Below are positions 1 through 9,095 of a stretch of DNA of 64,000 nucleotides, piece after piece. Source of the DNA: an uncultured Rhodocyclaceae bacterium (GTDB lineage: Bacteria > Pseudomonadota > Gammaproteobacteria > Burkholderiales > Rhodocyclaceae); the NCBI GenBank assembly GCA_907163075.1, contig CAJQTY010000001.1, positions 2,170,001 to 2,234,000 on the forward strand, read 5' to 3'. The position numbers and the translations under genes are program-made. The notes under the pieces were generated by a model. It was not told where the DNA came from and made no database searches. It saw only the letters and a program-made list of their open reading frames with translations. Position 1 is the first letter of the stretch, and each line of letters begins with the position of its first letter.

Positions 1-477
1 ATACCAAATAACCCCCCCACCGGGCTTGACCCAGCGCCACATTTCATCTGCAAGCCGCTTTTGAAAATGGTCGTCCAGCAATGAACTGAAAACGACGGAT
101 TGATAGACGACATCGAAGCTGCCATCTTCAAAACCAAGCTCAGTTGCATCACCAACTATTACATCGCACGCCGTGGGCAGATTCTTGCGTGCAAGAGTTG
201 CTCGCTCCTGCAACAATTCATTGCCGACCAGATTCTCGGACGAGAACCCCATGCGCAGCAGTTCCAGCAGATTGCCGCCACTTCCGCAGCCAATCTCGAG
301 AACTTTGAGTTGGCTCAAGGAGGCCGGTGCATGACGTGCCAGCAGCGCAATTAGTGCCCGTTGCCGTTCCTGTACCCCTTGCCATACGGAAGGATTCAGC
401 ATGCTGTAGCGGTGATCGGAGCCTGAGGCCGCCCGCCGCGCATAACGTTCGCGCACTTTTTCGGTTTCAGACTGCAT
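1..477 (-). CDS. class I SAM-dependent methyltransferase (3' end cut by window)
   Basis: Reading the minus strand from the ATG at 477 gives an open frame of 159 codons that runs off the left edge. The start MQSETEKVRERYARRAA is followed by the SAM-binding motif I LEIGCGSGGN (around residues 60-70) and, later, an acidic motif DATELGFEDGSFDVVYQ, the layout of a class I Rossmann methyltransferase of the Methyltransf_11/25 type. The first 11 bases overlap the end of the upstream glycosyltransferase gene, so the two are probably translationally coupled. The likely role is methylation of a sugar or sugar nucleotide in the polysaccharide cluster; the substrate cannot be told. The C-terminal part is missing. 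Confidence 0.8.
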   Translation of the reverse strand, partial: MQSETEKVRERYARRAASGSDHRYSMLNPSVWQGVQERQRALIALLARHAPASLSQLKVLEIGCGSGGNLLELLRMGFSSENLVGNELLQERATLARKNLPTACDVIVGDATELGFEDGSFDVVYQSVVFSSLLDDHFQKRLADEMWRWVKPGGGVIWY

Positions 478-1705
478 GACCTGTTGCTCCTATCGCATCC
501 AGAAAACGTTTCGCGAGAACGGGATAGGTTTGCTCTGCGAGAACAAGCTGTTTGCCTCTCTCTCCCATGGCTGCACGCTCTGTTTTGGACATCGCGGCCA
601 GTTTGAGAATGGCATCTCGCACAGCATCTGCATCTCCCGGCAGCACCGTGAGACCACAGTCAGCTTCGGTTACCGGATCATTACCTGCCTTGATCGCCAT
701 GACGATAGGAACACCTGCCATCATATAGTCCATGAGTTTATTCGGGGAAATACCAAAGCGAAATAGTGGCTCTGGCAAAAGACCAATGTAAGCGATATCG
801 ATGGCTCTTAAGAACTGCGGGATAGAGGCTTTGGGTATGGCTGGCAGTAGCAATACGTTGCTTATCGCTTCGCGTGTGATCCGTTCAAGGAGTCGCTCGC
901 GTTCGGGGCCATTACCAACGAGGATGAACTCCGCGGCCTCAGGAAGCGCTTTGGCGGCATCCAGAAGCGTATCAAGCGCGTTAGCCAGGCCGTGAGTACC
1001 GGCATAGCCCACAACGGGCTTGCACCGTTGCTTGACTTGCTCGACAAGTTCGCTCACCGCATCTGGCAAATCAGAAGCTTGTTCCCACTCGGCTGTATCA
1101 ATGCCATTGGGAACGTAGTGGAATTTTGTGGGATTCATACCCCGCGACATCATGTATTCCTTAGCCTTCGGCAACATCGAGACGACACAATCGGCAAGGC
1201 GATACGCATCGTCCTCCGCCCGCTGCACCAACACGATGAACGGATGCCAGCGCGACATGCCACCCAATTCCATGGGGGATAACGGCCACAAGTCGTGCAC
1301 TTCAAAGACCAATTTGCACTTGGCCAGCCTGGCAATCCGCTTTGCGGGCCAGATATCCATTGGGTAGGTACTGGATGCAATGACCACGTCAGGCTTGAAA
1401 TCCCGCGCCAGTTGTTCGGCACTACACCAAAGGGACCGCACAAAAGAGAGCATGTTTCTAACGCGACCGACGCCATTTCCTTGATACGTTGGCGTTGCGT
1501 ACCAACGGTAATCCACTCCTTCCACGTTCTCGTCAAGAACGCTTCCTTCCAGATCAGGCTGCCTGGCACGAACGTGCGAATAGGAGGCCGCGACGATTTG
1601 CACCCTATGCCCTAAACGCACCCACTCCCTTGCCATGTAAAACGGGCGGAACTCCATGCCATGGCGCGTAGAGCCGGCATAGTGATTAATCAAGAGAATA
1701 TTCAT
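467..1705 (-). CDS. glycosyltransferase family 4, WbuB-like
   Basis: A 412-aa GT-B fold glycosyltransferase. The N-terminus MNILLINHYAGS..GMEFRPFYMAREW is typical of WbuB-type enzymes that add an N-acetylated deoxysugar to a lipid-linked O-unit. The C-terminal half carries the GT4 nucleotide-sugar site: VVGYAGTHGLANALDTLLDA, then ISPNKLMDYMMAGVPIVMAI with the conserved acidic/Lys region. It should be cytoplasmic or membrane-associated. It starts 5 bases after the wbpI-like gene stops and its end overlaps the methyltransferase start by 11 bases, so it lies in one transcript with them. Donor and acceptor are not deducible. Confidence 0.85.
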   Translation of the reverse strand: MNILLINHYAGSTRHGMEFRPFYMAREWVRLGHRVQIVAASYSHVRARQPDLEGSVLDENVEGVDYRWYATPTYQGNGVGRVRNMLSFVRSLWCSAEQLARDFKPDVVIASSTYPMDIWPAKRIARLAKCKLVFEVHDLWPLSPMELGGMSRWHPFIVLVQRAEDDAYRLADCVVSMLPKAKEYMMSRGMNPTKFHYVPNGIDTAEWEQASDLPDAVSELVEQVKQRCKPVVGYAGTHGLANALDTLLDAAKALPEAAEFILVGNGPERERLLERITREAISNVLLLPAIPKASIPQFLRAIDIAYIGLLPEPLFRFGISPNKLMDYMMAGVPIVMAIKAGNDPVTEADCGLTVLPGDADAVRDAILKLAAMSKTERAAMGERGKQLVLAEQTYPVLAKRFLDAIGATGHAV

Positions 1706-1710
1706 GCCGC

Positions 1711-2790
1711 TCAGACGGATAGCAATCGTTCGACTATTCTTTGCGCCGCATGCCCATCGCCATACGGGTTAATATCCTTGCCCCGCGTATTCATCGCCGC
1801 GGCAATATGCCCTGCCACACCGCTCGAATCCACAGGCGGAGCGAGCCGGTTCCATCCAGCCTCCACCAGTTCCACCCATTCGGTTTCATCACGCAGGGTA
1901 ACGCAGGGCACTTGGAAGAAAAACGATTCCTTTTGCACACCGCCAGAATCGGTCACGATCAGCGCCGCATATTTTTCAAGCTGGACCATGTCAAGATAAC
2001 CTACCGGATCGATCAGCGTAACGCACTTTGCCAATCTGTCCAGCAAACCTGCCCGACGCAACACCGCACGGGTGCGTGGGTGCACCGGCCAAACTATCGT
2101 TGACGTTTCCGCCACTAGCGCCAAAGCCCCCACGATGGCATCGAGCCGTTGCGGATGATCGGTATTCTCGGCGCGATGAATCGTGGCGAGGATATACTTT
2201 TTCGGTTGCAACCCCAATCGCTGCAGCACCCCCCCGTCGGCATCAACACTGCCTCCGTGATGCAACGCAACGTCATACATTACATCACCCACCGGAATGA
2301 TCCGCTCCGCCGGAATACCCTCCCGCGTTAGATGTTGCGCCGCGATCGCCGTAGGGGTGAACAGCCATTTCGAAATGCGGTCGGTCAAGACGCGATTGAC
2401 CTCTTCAGGCATGGCCATATTGAAGGAACGGAGCCCGGCCTCGACGTGGGCAACCGGGATATGTAGCTTCACCGCCGCCAGCGCGCCAGCCAAAGTGGAA
2501 TTGGTATCACCGTAGACCAGGACTAAATCAGGAGCCTCCGCTTGCAGTACCTGTTCGACCTCAGCCAGCATTCGGCCGGTCATCGCACCGTGTGTCCCGC
2601 CATGTATATCCAGTTGATAGGCGGGCTTCGCCATACCAAGCTCGGCAAAAAATACATCAGACATATTGGCATCGAAATGCTGACCGGTATGAACCACTAC
2701 TTCAGAAAGCGTGGATTGGGCAATGGCATGTGAGACCACGCAGGCTTTGATGAACTGCGGGCGGGCACCAAGGACAGTAACAATTTTCAT
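1711..2790 (-). CDS. wbpI: UDP-sugar 2-epimerase, WecB/WbpI family, probably WbpI
   Basis: A 359-aa non-hydrolysing UDP-GlcNAc 2-epimerase-family protein. It opens with MKIVTVLGARPQFIKA, then HTGQHFDANMSDVFF, GDTNSTLAGALAA, HVEAGLRSFNMAMPEEVNR, HRAEN and TDSGGVQKE, the conserved substrate and UDP-binding motifs of the family. WecB makes UDP-ManNAc from UDP-GlcNAc; the close relative WbpI epimerises UDP-2,3-diacetamido glucuronic acid to the manno form. The surrounding wbpB, wbpD, wbpE and wbpG-like genes make WbpI the better assignment, but this is inferred from context. The length equals that of both families. Seven bases separate it from the upstream glycosyltransferase. Confidence 0.85.
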   Translation of the reverse strand: MKIVTVLGARPQFIKACVVSHAIAQSTLSEVVVHTGQHFDANMSDVFFAELGMAKPAYQLDIHGGTHGAMTGRMLAEVEQVLQAEAPDLVLVYGDTNSTLAGALAAVKLHIPVAHVEAGLRSFNMAMPEEVNRVLTDRISKWLFTPTAIAAQHLTREGIPAERIIPVGDVMYDVALHHGGSVDADGGVLQRLGLQPKKYILATIHRAENTDHPQRLDAIVGALALVAETSTIVWPVHPRTRAVLRRAGLLDRLAKCVTLIDPVGYLDMVQLEKYAALIVTDSGGVQKESFFFQVPCVTLRDETEWVELVEAGWNRLAPPVDSSGVAGHIAAAMNTRGKDINPYGDGHAAQRIVERLLSV

Positions 2791-2797
2791 ACAGAAC

Positions 2798-3901
2798 TCA
2801 CGATAAGATATTTTTGTAAAACGATATCAACTTGGCTTCCTCAACAGACCAGTTGTAACGCATCTGTACTGCACGCCGGCCATTTTCACCCATCTGCTGC
2901 GCACGTCCCGGATTGTTGACCATGTAATCAATTGCAGTAGCAACGGCTTTGGAGTCAAGTGGATCGACACACAAACCGCAATCGTTGCCTGTAATAATTT
3001 CCCGCCATAGCGGAAAATTCGAAGCAATGACTGGGATGCCCGCCGACATATACTCGAACATTTTAATAGGCAGAGCATCGAGATAATTTACAAGTGGGTG
3101 CAAAGTCACTAACCCTGCGACAGAACTCCCCAACACCTCTCGCACGCCAGCGCGATCTACAAAACCAAGTTCCGTTACCCGACCCCAGCCGGGATATGAC
3201 TTCACCTCGGCTTCCACCTCTGGCTCCGAGAATGCCCCCACCAGATTCAGCCAGACCGGTGTTTGCACAAATTCAAAGGCGCGGACAACTTCGCGGATAC
3301 CCCGAATCTTGCCTATTCCTCCCACGTAGCAGACCTCTGCCCGCTTGTCGGCCCATGGCAACGCCGCGTCGAGTTCGCCGATCATCGGAAAGTTATTAAT
3401 ATCCACGCTACGAGCGTTGATTGCCAAGAATTTATCTCGAATAAACGGCGTTGCGGCGATGATGCCGTCGAAGCGAGGGCAAGCAAAACGTTCAAACAAT
3501 CCGAAGCTAACCGAGAGAATCCGCAAAAAAAGCGGATTCAGATAGGGCTTACCTAGAAGTTGCTTTGGCACATCCTCGTGGGCGTCGAACACAACCTTCT
3601 TACCCAGTCCCTTCAGCTTCAAACCAATTGGAATCAACTCCGGATCATGAAGGTGATAAAGATCGGCATTTATCCCGACCGCCACCTTGAACACGCGCCG
3701 TGTGGTCTTGAAAATACGATTGAGCCGACCTGGCAGATATCCGACATCGACGATTTTTACATCGTCTTTGCATTCATCACCCTTACCATCGGCCACGACC
3801 AGAGTTACGTCATAGCCATGCGCAACCAAACTACGACATTGCTTGATAAAGATACGCGTATCGTGTCGCTGGTGCACCGAGGTTAGATGAGCAACTCTCA
3901 A
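2798..3901 (-). CDS. glycosyltransferase family 4
   Basis: A 367-aa GT-B glycosyltransferase beginning MRVAHLTSVHQRHDTRIF, with YHLHDPELIPIGL and FDAHEDVPKQ in the acceptor half and YVGGIGKIRGI plus LPIKMFEYMSAGIPVIAS in the donor half. This HDPEL/FDAHE arrangement is common in polysaccharide GT4 enzymes. It sits between the WbpG-like gene (27-base gap) and the epimerase gene (7-base gap), so it probably adds one residue of the O-unit on the cytoplasmic face of the inner membrane. The linkage made is unknown. Confidence 0.85.
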   Translation of the reverse strand: MRVAHLTSVHQRHDTRIFIKQCRSLVAHGYDVTLVVADGKGDECKDDVKIVDVGYLPGRLNRIFKTTRRVFKVAVGINADLYHLHDPELIPIGLKLKGLGKKVVFDAHEDVPKQLLGKPYLNPLFLRILSVSFGLFERFACPRFDGIIAATPFIRDKFLAINARSVDINNFPMIGELDAALPWADKRAEVCYVGGIGKIRGIREVVRAFEFVQTPVWLNLVGAFSEPEVEAEVKSYPGWGRVTELGFVDRAGVREVLGSSVAGLVTLHPLVNYLDALPIKMFEYMSAGIPVIASNFPLWREIITGNDCGLCVDPLDSKAVATAIDYMVNNPGRAQQMGENGRRAVQMRYNWSVEEAKLISFYKNILS

Positions 3902-3928
3902 TTAGCCATCCCCCGACGAAATTCTATC

Positions 3929-5062
3929 TCAGGAGTAAACATTCACTCGCTTCCCGGTAATTTTCTCAACAATACTCTGGACTCTTTTTAGCCAACGATA
4001 TCTGCCATCCCAGGTCGGGAAATCCGTATGATGATGCGGGTGTGCATTCATGAATTCAGTGAATTGCTCTCTAGTTATTCGAAGTTTCTTGCAAAAATAA
4101 GCGATATCAATTTCAAGCTCCTGAGCGTCATAGAGCGGCTCATTCAGCTTTTCGAGCGCCTCCTCCCGTGTCATCTGACCGGAGACAATAAGACTGGAGA
4201 AATGAGGACGCCGCTTGTCATATCCAAATTTCTCTGGCAAGTAGTAGTTCTGGAACAATTTCGTAAACAACGACTCCCCATGTTTTCGACCGTAGGCACG
4301 CCAGCCGATGGTCCGCTCCAACTCCTTGACGGCCTGCGTCTTGTCATAATACATATAATTGAGAGGACGAACAGTCCGCATTTTTTTTACAAAAGGATAC
4401 CAAAGGTAATAATCGAAAAAGCTAATGGTCTTATAGTTCCTCAATGGCTTTTGGCCATACTTGAGATGGATCGCCTTCAAATTGACAGCATCCATGGCGC
4501 TGCCGTGCCAGGCTCTTGGGAATATACCTTCAGTAGCTATATTTCCTCCGGAAAGGATGTAACGAATGCCGTTACTGGTCGCAAAGTGATAAAGGCTCGC
4601 AAAAAAAATGTGATCCTGGGGCACATCCTGATTGGCGATGCCTGCGCGCAGGTACGCCAAATGCAAATCCTTCATTTCCTCCCAGTCAACCACATGGGTA
4701 TGGAGATCATAAGCACAGTGCTTGACAACGTTCTCGATATTGGCAACCGCCAGTTCGCTGTTCCAACCCGCATCGACGTGTACTACGAGCGGACGCAAGC
4801 CCCACTCCCGGACCTTAATGGCCAGGTATGAACTATCGACGCCCCCGCTTAACCCCAGGATGCAATCATATTCCTGCTTGCTTCCCGCCGCCTTGATATC
4901 CTCCACAATAGCCGCCAACCGCCTTCGGCCTTCATCGTCAGGAAACCAGTGCTTCCTGGTCACCGTATCAAACTCGATGCAATGGTTACATATACCTTCA
5001 GAGTTAAACGAAATGTCCGGATCACTAGTATCCATTACACAACGCGAACATATTTTACTCAT
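3929..5062 (-). CDS. wbpG: N-acetyl sugar amidotransferase, WbpG-like
   Basis: A 377-aa PP-loop ATPase. Two cysteine pairs at the N-terminus (C5/C8, C25/C28) probably bind zinc, and the ATP pyrophosphatase P-loop SGGVDSS lies at residues 72-78. This is the layout of WbpG/PseA-type N-acetyl sugar amidotransferases, which turn an acetamido group of a nucleotide sugar into an acetamidino group using ammonia delivered by HisH/HisF-like partners. Both partner genes are present upstream (6481-7842). WbpG is about the same length in Pseudomonas aeruginosa. A 117-base gap separates it from the polymerase gene upstream, wider than elsewhere in the cluster. Confidence 0.9.
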   Translation of the reverse strand: MSKICSRCVMDTSDPDISFNSEGICNHCIEFDTVTRKHWFPDDEGRRRLAAIVEDIKAAGSKQEYDCILGLSGGVDSSYLAIKVREWGLRPLVVHVDAGWNSELAVANIENVVKHCAYDLHTHVVDWEEMKDLHLAYLRAGIANQDVPQDHIFFASLYHFATSNGIRYILSGGNIATEGIFPRAWHGSAMDAVNLKAIHLKYGQKPLRNYKTISFFDYYLWYPFVKKMRTVRPLNYMYYDKTQAVKELERTIGWRAYGRKHGESLFTKLFQNYYLPEKFGYDKRRPHFSSLIVSGQMTREEALEKLNEPLYDAQELEIDIAYFCKKLRITREQFTEFMNAHPHHHTDFPTWDGRYRWLKRVQSIVEKITGKRVNVYS

Positions 5063-5179
5063 ACCGCCCCTTATTACTCACGGAAAAACAAAGGATTATT
5101 CTCACAGAAACATTTATGTAGCTCCACACACCATTAAAACTTACAAGCTTAGTAGCCATGTTTTCGCTTATTGCTCTGA

Positions 5180-6484
5180 CTATTTCATTCTAACGACCAC
5201 AAAACCCCCCTCACTGCGGCAAATGATGCTCAAGAATATTAGAACCGCAACACCGGAAGAAACCAGAGCCGTTGTAGCTGACTGCTCCAGCAAGAGGATT
5301 GCATATGAAAACCCGATGTACAACTGAACAGGATCACGGCGGCTCAAGAAAATACTGTCCAAAAAACAAAAGATAACTGAAACTAGGCTGATGGTTAGCA
5401 GATACGGCAGCAACCCACCAGCCGCAAGTTGCAAAATAAACGCATTAGTGTTTGCGTTTGTATTAGGATTTCCAAAATATTTTTCACCCACCAAAAAAGT
5501 AATGCCTTCTGGTGGATTTAGTCCATAGAGCAGTGACCAACCTGACGAAGGGTCGATAAACATCAGGTCAAAATAACCGGAAAGAACAAACGGAGGGATA
5601 CTAAATACTCGTCGGTGAAAATAGTCAACTACAAGAGAATAATCGAAGAAGATGACGACTTCCAAGGCGGCCAGAAGAAAGCTTCCCAAAAGCAAATACA
5701 TGAAAATCTTTGGCACGCCCTTGATCTTTGAATCTCTGGAAAGACAGCCCATAATGCTCGCGATAAAAATATAAAATACAGGCGCTTTCAAACCAAGAAT
5801 ATAGAAAAATGAAATACCGCATGCTAACGCAAACACCGAGAGCCAATATTGCTTTCTCGCCCCGCCTAAAAAAGCAATAAATGGCGCCAGCCCGTTGACG
5901 ACGATTGAGTTAAGATAGGCAACGAACGTCCCTCCGGGAAAGGTTTCCCGCCCTTCAATTCTTCGCTCGTAGGACAAACCCATATCAAACCCGGCTGTAC
6001 TCGGAGCATTCAGAACCGACCAGCACGTTCCAAAGAAACAAACAATCAAAACAACGTTTATGACTTTTTCTTGTGTTAGAACAATCGGTGTTCGGATTGG
6101 ACAGGCCAATAATGCGCAGAGTCGAACCGAAAGTATTGGGATCAGCAGTAAGAATAAGTTCGTGATAAAACCTAATGATTCAACGGCCCCACCAATCGGA
6201 TGAAGCACCATATACGGCAAAGCTACAAAAAGACCAAATAGAAAGGAAAAGAAATCCGAAGGCCTTCTAATCGTTGCAGGCATCAATGCGCTGATAATAA
6301 TAACGGAGAGGGCTGTAATAAAAATATAACGAAGATCTGTTTCAAATGGCTGAAAGCCCATGTAACCGTACATCTCGACTAACTGCAACTTGAATGCCAC
6401 GAGAATTGCGAACGAAAGCAGAGTAAGGATAGATAGATGAAGAATTCGCTCGATTGAGATAGATAGATTCGTATACACACTCAT
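5180..6484 (-). CDS. wzy: Wzy-like O-antigen polymerase
   Basis: A 434-aa very hydrophobic protein with about ten to twelve predicted membrane segments and a larger periplasmic loop near residues 260-340 (around FHRRVFSIPPFVLSGYFD), as in Wzy polymerases that join O-units in the periplasm. The codons are noticeably more AT-rich than those of neighbouring genes, which is usual for wzy. It starts within the HisF2 gene (ATGA overlap of 4 bases). The call rests on topology and on its place between wzx and transferase genes; Wzy proteins share little sequence, so it could also be another polysaccharide membrane protein. Confidence 0.75.
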   Translation of the reverse strand: MSVYTNLSISIERILHLSILTLLSFAILVAFKLQLVEMYGYMGFQPFETDLRYIFITALSVIIISALMPATIRRPSDFFSFLFGLFVALPYMVLHPIGGAVESLGFITNLFLLLIPILSVRLCALLACPIRTPIVLTQEKVINVVLIVCFFGTCWSVLNAPSTAGFDMGLSYERRIEGRETFPGGTFVAYLNSIVVNGLAPFIAFLGGARKQYWLSVFALACGISFFYILGLKAPVFYIFIASIMGCLSRDSKIKGVPKIFMYLLLGSFLLAALEVVIFFDYSLVVDYFHRRVFSIPPFVLSGYFDLMFIDPSSGWSLLYGLNPPEGITFLVGEKYFGNPNTNANTNAFILQLAAGGLLPYLLTISLVSVIFCFLDSIFLSRRDPVQLYIGFSYAILLLEQSATTALVSSGVAVLIFLSIICRSEGGFVVVRMK

Positions 6485-7230
6485 ATAAGCAAAGTCTCGG
6501 CAGGGTAATTAATAAGCACAGCCCGATGCTTTCCAAAAAACACGAACATGCTCCCCGCAGCTACTGCCGACGCCCCGGCCTCGTGAACCGCCTGTGACAA
6601 GTGCTCAACTGAACCAGCCCCGCCGCATGCGACCACCGGCACGTTGACCTTGCTGGTTATAGAACGTATTAAATCGAGGTCGTAGCCGTTCATCATGCCA
6701 TCGCGGTCCACGCTATTAAGCAGTATTTCGCCAACGCCTGCAGAAATCAGCCGCTGGACATGGTCCTCCAATGGCGCTTTGGTGTCTAAGGTGGCTGATT
6801 TTGCCACGATACGGTATCCGCCCAGCAGGTTCCGCTTAACGTCAACCGATCCAACAATGGCCTGACTGCCGAAAATATCGGCTGCGGCTCGGATGAACTC
6901 CATCGACGAAAATGCGGCGGTGTTGATAACAACTTTTTCAATGCCCAGGCGAATCAAACGCTGAACCTGATCGAGGCACTGAATACCTCCGCCGTAGGCC
7001 ATGGGCATAAATGCTTCACCCGCCATTTCGGCGATAAGTTCGTAATTGGGCTCTCGCCCCTCTCTGGAAGCATCGATATCAAGAACGACAATTTCATCGA
7101 CTTCCTTTTCGCTAAAAATACGCATTGCGTTAACGGGGTCGCCGACGTAAACCGGATCTTTGAACTTTTTTGTTTTTACGAGCCCGTTGCCCTTGATCAG
7201 GAGGCAAGGAATGACACGTGCGCGGTACAT
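6481..7230 (-). CDS. hisF2: HisF-like cyclase subunit for amidotransfer (HisF2)
   Basis: A 249-aa (beta/alpha)8 barrel of the HisF family: RVIPCLLIKGNGLVKT at the start, VVLDIDASREG, AYGGGI, VVINTAAF, GSVDVKR, and VVACGGAGSVEHL in the C-terminal phosphate-binding half. Canonical histidine-pathway HisF has a catalytic Asp in the motif PCLDVD; here the motif reads PCLLIK, so the Asp is replaced. That substitution and the WbpG/HisH neighbours show it is the accessory HisF2 type that channels ammonia to WbpG rather than the imidazole glycerol phosphate synthase. It abuts hisH2 with no gap. Confidence 0.9.
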   Translation of the reverse strand: MYRARVIPCLLIKGNGLVKTKKFKDPVYVGDPVNAMRIFSEKEVDEIVVLDIDASREGREPNYELIAEMAGEAFMPMAYGGGIQCLDQVQRLIRLGIEKVVINTAAFSSMEFIRAAADIFGSQAIVGSVDVKRNLLGGYRIVAKSATLDTKAPLEDHVQRLISAGVGEILLNSVDRDGMMNGYDLDLIRSITSKVNVPVVACGGAGSVEHLSQAVHEAGASAVAAGSMFVFFGKHRAVLINYPAETLLI

Positions 7231-7842
7231 TTATAACCCCCTCGCAAAAGAGGCGAGCAACCGCTTCCCAAATCGATGGCTTTTTTCAGGGTGAAACTGC
7301 ACGCCAGCGATATTCCCTCGCGCTACACCCGCCGTAAATTCGATACCGTATTGAGCTCGCAACATGATGTCGCCAGGATCAGAGGGCTCCATATAGTAGC
7401 TATGCACAAAATAAAATCTTGAGTCCTCTGCTAAATCCCGCGTAATAGGATGAGTCACGTTCGCCGGTGTGACCTGATTCCAGCCCATGTGCGGAACCGG
7501 CAAACCGGATACCTCGGGAAAACGTCTTACGCGCATGTCCAGCCAGCCCAATCCCGGCTCGCCCCCTTCTTCACTGCTCAAGCCCATCATTTGCGCACCG
7601 ACACATATTCCTAAGATTGGCGTCCCCTGTTCAAAAACTTGATGCTCCAGGAGGGAAACGAGGCCGGACGCTCGTAGATTTCGGATGCATGCATCGAAAG
7701 AGCCATTACCCGGCAAAATTATCCGATCTGCTCGCGTGACAACCTCGGCTTGCGAAGTGATCACGCACGCTAGGCCAAGTCGCCGTAACATGTTCGCTAC
7801 GGCTGCGAGGTTGCCTACATCGTAGTCGATGATTGCGATCAT
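7231..7842 (-). CDS. hisH2: HisH-like glutamine amidotransferase subunit (HisH2)
   Basis: A 203-aa class I glutamine amidotransferase. The nucleophile is C80 in LGICVGAQMMG, and the rest of the triad is H184 and E186 in GVQFHPEKS. It hydrolyses glutamine to ammonia, which its HisF2 partner conducts to the WbpG enzyme for acetamidino formation on the nucleotide sugar. The gene stops immediately before hisF2 and its first codon overlaps the wzx stop (4 bases), suggesting equimolar coupled translation. The length fits HisH. The chromosome should have a separate histidine operon elsewhere; that cannot be checked here. Confidence 0.9.
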   Translation of the reverse strand: MIAIIDYDVGNLAAVANMLRRLGLACVITSQAEVVTRADRIILPGNGSFDACIRNLRASGLVSLLEHQVFEQGTPILGICVGAQMMGLSSEEGGEPGLGWLDMRVRRFPEVSGLPVPHMGWNQVTPANVTHPITRDLAEDSRFYFVHSYYMEPSDPGDIMLRAQYGIEFTAGVARGNIAGVQFHPEKSHRFGKRLLASFARGL

Positions 7843-9095
7843 CCCTTGTCCCCTAGACTGAATCGATACGACATCATCAGATATACGACATACAGCATGC
7901 TGTATCCGGCGCTGTAAATCTGAAGTGACTGCTCATAGGTCGCAGGTATATAGAGCGACAGAATCGTTACAAATAGCAGGGCCGCCTGCCAAACCAAGTC
8001 AACATGCTGTTTACCTGCAATGTAAACGATGTAGCTTAAAGGACTGGCCATGAACCGCAGAGCAAAGAGAGGAAGTAGCCAGACTGCAATTGTACCCGCC
8101 AAACGCCACCCCTCTCCGAAGGCAATTACGAAAATTGGTTCGGCGCTAGCGACCACGGCAATGCAAAACAACAACGATCCCGCCGACAACACCTTGAACG
8201 TTTGAATGTATTCTGAACGGCACTCTCCTCGTTCGCGGTATCCAGCTGCGGCATGGCGTTTGAAGACATCGAGAACAGAGAGCCCCAGCAAGCCAATGGG
8301 CGCCCCAAGAACTCGTATGGTCAGAGCCAGGAACCCAGCGGTCTCTGCACCAAAGCGATTGGCAACAATCAGGACTGGTAACTGCCCAGCAGCCGTGTTT
8401 ACTGCATCTGCCGGTAAGGAGAAGTATATAAATCGTCTATTTCTCGACCAGAACTCACGCACGATTTGAGCAAAATGCGGAATCTCTATCGATCCCAATC
8501 GTAAGAGTCGTGTGGAAAGCAACAGCCCCAACAGCACTCCGAGGATATAGGCAGCTGCGAGAGTTTCCGCTTGGTCATAAAACACTCCCGCTGCGACTTG
8601 AAGCGATGTTATGGCAGTCGCTTGTACAATCCGCATTATCGATAGTGCCTTGTACTTACCTTCCGCAGCCGCCCAGGATTGCCAAGTTTGTGCAGCGGCG
8701 TTCAGCGAACTGGCGGGCAACACCAAGGCCATCAGGATGCCATGGCCCATGGGGAACCAATCAGGTTGAATTGAGACAACCGTTGCACCCAGCACGCCGA
8801 CTCCAACGGTCCCCAGCAGTATCGTCCCCAAAACGGAATACATGGCGAGGCGTCGAGCCTCTCCATCCGCTTCTATCGCCAATGCCGTCTCGAATCTGCC
8901 GGTCACAAGAACCGCTAGAAAAATCACCGCTGCAATCCATACCGAATACTCGCCAAATGCAGCAGGCGCGAATAATCGAGTTAGAAAAAGCGAACCGAGA
9001 ATCGGAATGAGCTGCGAAAGAACTGTTCCGGTCAATACGGACGCAACGCTCCGCCAGAACTTCCGGTCATGGCCGTTACTTGAGTGCATGTACAT
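7839..9095 (-). CDS. wzx: Wzx-like O-unit flippase (polysaccharide exporter)
   Basis: A 418-aa integral membrane protein with roughly twelve hydrophobic segments. The N-terminal region FWRSVASVLTGTVLSQLIPILGSLFLTRLFAPAAFGEYSVW matches the MATE-like polysaccharide biosynthesis (RfbX/Wzx) pattern of a first helix followed by the L..P..FG.Y motif. It would flip undecaprenyl-linked O-units to the periplasm for the Wzy polymerase. It overlaps the acyltransferase gene by 20 bases and hisH2 by 4. A second ATG two codons in is an equally possible start. Confidence 0.85.
   Translation of the reverse strand: MYMHSSNGHDRKFWRSVASVLTGTVLSQLIPILGSLFLTRLFAPAAFGEYSVWIAAVIFLAVLVTGRFETALAIEADGEARRLAMYSVLGTILLGTVGVGVLGATVVSIQPDWFPMGHGILMALVLPASSLNAAAQTWQSWAAAEGKYKALSIMRIVQATAITSLQVAAGVFYDQAETLAAAYILGVLLGLLLSTRLLRLGSIEIPHFAQIVREFWSRNRRFIYFSLPADAVNTAAGQLPVLIVANRFGAETAGFLALTIRVLGAPIGLLGLSVLDVFKRHAAAGYRERGECRSEYIQTFKVLSAGSLLFCIAVVASAEPIFVIAFGEGWRLAGTIAVWLLPLFALRFMASPLSYIVYIAGKQHVDLVWQAALLFVTILSLYIPATYEQSLQIYSAGYSMLYVVYLMMSYRFSLGDKG

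Noticed and set aside
6481-7842. hisH-hisF as histidine biosynthesis genes
   Set aside because: HisF lacks the catalytic Asp of the PCLDVD motif, and both genes sit between wzx, wzy and wbpG, so they belong to acetamidino sugar synthesis.
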